From DATJSJ01 sp035504175 (GTDB lineage Bacteria > Pseudomonadota > Alphaproteobacteria > Acetobacterales > Acetobacteraceae): a DNA stretch of 34,644 nucleotides. The stretch spans positions 1 to 34,644 of the forward strand of contig DATJSJ010000001.1 of the NCBI GenBank assembly GCA_035504175.1, read 5' to 3'. Position numbers and translations under genes: made by a program. The notes beneath the pieces are model-generated. The model was not told the DNA's origin. It made no database searches and saw only the letters and a program-made list of their open reading frames with translations. Below are positions 34,427-34,644 of the stretch, in pieces (position 1 is the stretch's first letter; every line of letters begins with the position of its first letter).

Positions 34427-34644
34427 TTATTGCGGCGGGGGCTCGCCGGCCGCGGCGAGAATGCGCTCGGCCAGGCGGCGGTGCGGCCGGTCGATCATCC
34501 GCCCGTCCAGCGCCAGCACCCCGGCCTCGGGCGCCGCGGCGAAGGCCGCCATCACCCGCCGCGCCCAGGCGAGCGCCTCCGCGGACGGGGTGAAGGCCGT
34601 CTGCACCGGCGCGAGCTGCGCCGGGTGGATGCAGAGCTTGCCGG
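34427..34644 (-). CDS. HpcH/HpaI aldolase - citrate lyase beta (CitE) family protein, partial
   Basis: Only the last 72 codons are present; the 5' part lies beyond the right edge. The family signature GKLCIHPAQ is at the cut end. It is followed by VQTAFTPSAEALAWARRVM and GVLALDGRMIDRPHRRLAERIL, the usual C-terminal pattern of CitE-like and malyl-CoA lyase-type enzymes, in which the Asp-Gly-Arg/Lys-Met-Ile-Asp segment forms the lid. Members cleave or form C-C bonds of CoA thioesters. The exact substrate cannot be set from this fragment. It stops 155 bp before the sigma-factor gene on the same strand. Confidence 0.88.
   Translation of the reverse strand, partial: GKLCIHPAQLAPVQTAFTPSAEALAWARRVMAAFAAAPEAGVLALDGRMIDRPHRRLAERILAAAGEPPPQ

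Overview
The window reads as a chromosomal segment of a GC-rich alphaproteobacterium. Acetobacteraceae or a close Rhodospirillales relative is my best guess. This rests on the gene content (a suf operon led by an Rrf2 regulator, an MdtABC-type RND pump, a glutaryl-CoA dehydrogenase next to a DEAD-box helicase, a Pro-rich four-Cys secreted protein) and on strong G/C third-position bias. It is inference, since no rRNA gene is present. I saw no tRNA, rRNA, insertion sequence, phage gene or CRISPR array.

Left part (1-8 kb): trpA (cut by the window edge) and trpB lie on the minus strand and overlap at GTGA. No trpF sits upstream of trpB. A CorA-type metal channel is divergent from them. Next comes a minus-strand Cox11/CtaG copper chaperone whose C-terminus carries a heme-c cytochrome domain, an unusual fusion. 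Two plus-strand metabolic genes follow (a MaoC/HTD2-like hydratase and a LACTB2-like metallo-hydrolase), then a large coiled-coil outer-membrane porin.

Centre (8-15 kb): a complete SUF iron-sulfur cluster assembly operon, ordered Rrf2 regulator - sufB - sufC - sufD - sufS - sufU-like - sufT - sufA-like. A palindrome lies just before the regulator and is a plausible autoregulatory operator. A perfect TGTGA-N6-TCACA palindrome lies further upstream. A roughly 130-bp multi-hairpin element separates sufB from sufC. The operon ends at a strong hairpin shared with a convergent YciF/DUF892 gene.

Right-centre (15-23.5 kb): a TrmA/RlmD-type RNA methyltransferase that appears frameshifted; glutaryl-CoA dehydrogenase translationally coupled to a DEAD-box RNA helicase; a small secreted Cys-rich protein; a GH15 glucoamylase/trehalase-like enzyme; and a DUF4214-methyltransferase protein.

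Right end (23.5-34.6 kb): a compact minus-strand operon of seven genes. It encodes an ECF sigma factor, a one-TM protein (probable anti-sigma), a one-TM Spy/CpxP/CnrX-like periplasmic sensor, an OprM/NodT outer-membrane factor, a membrane-fusion protein and two RND permeases (MdtB- and MdtC-like). The three leading genes resemble the CnrYXH/NccYXH sensing logic of heavy-metal pumps, but here they precede a drug-type MdtABC pump. The adaptor and the first permease carry low-complexity insertions. The window ends in the 3' part of a CitE/HpcH-family lyase gene.

The most notable items are the CtaG-cytochrome c fusion, the ECF-controlled MdtABC-type pump with its insertions, the regulatory palindromes around the suf operon and porin, the hairpin element inside suf, and the frameshifted methyltransferase.
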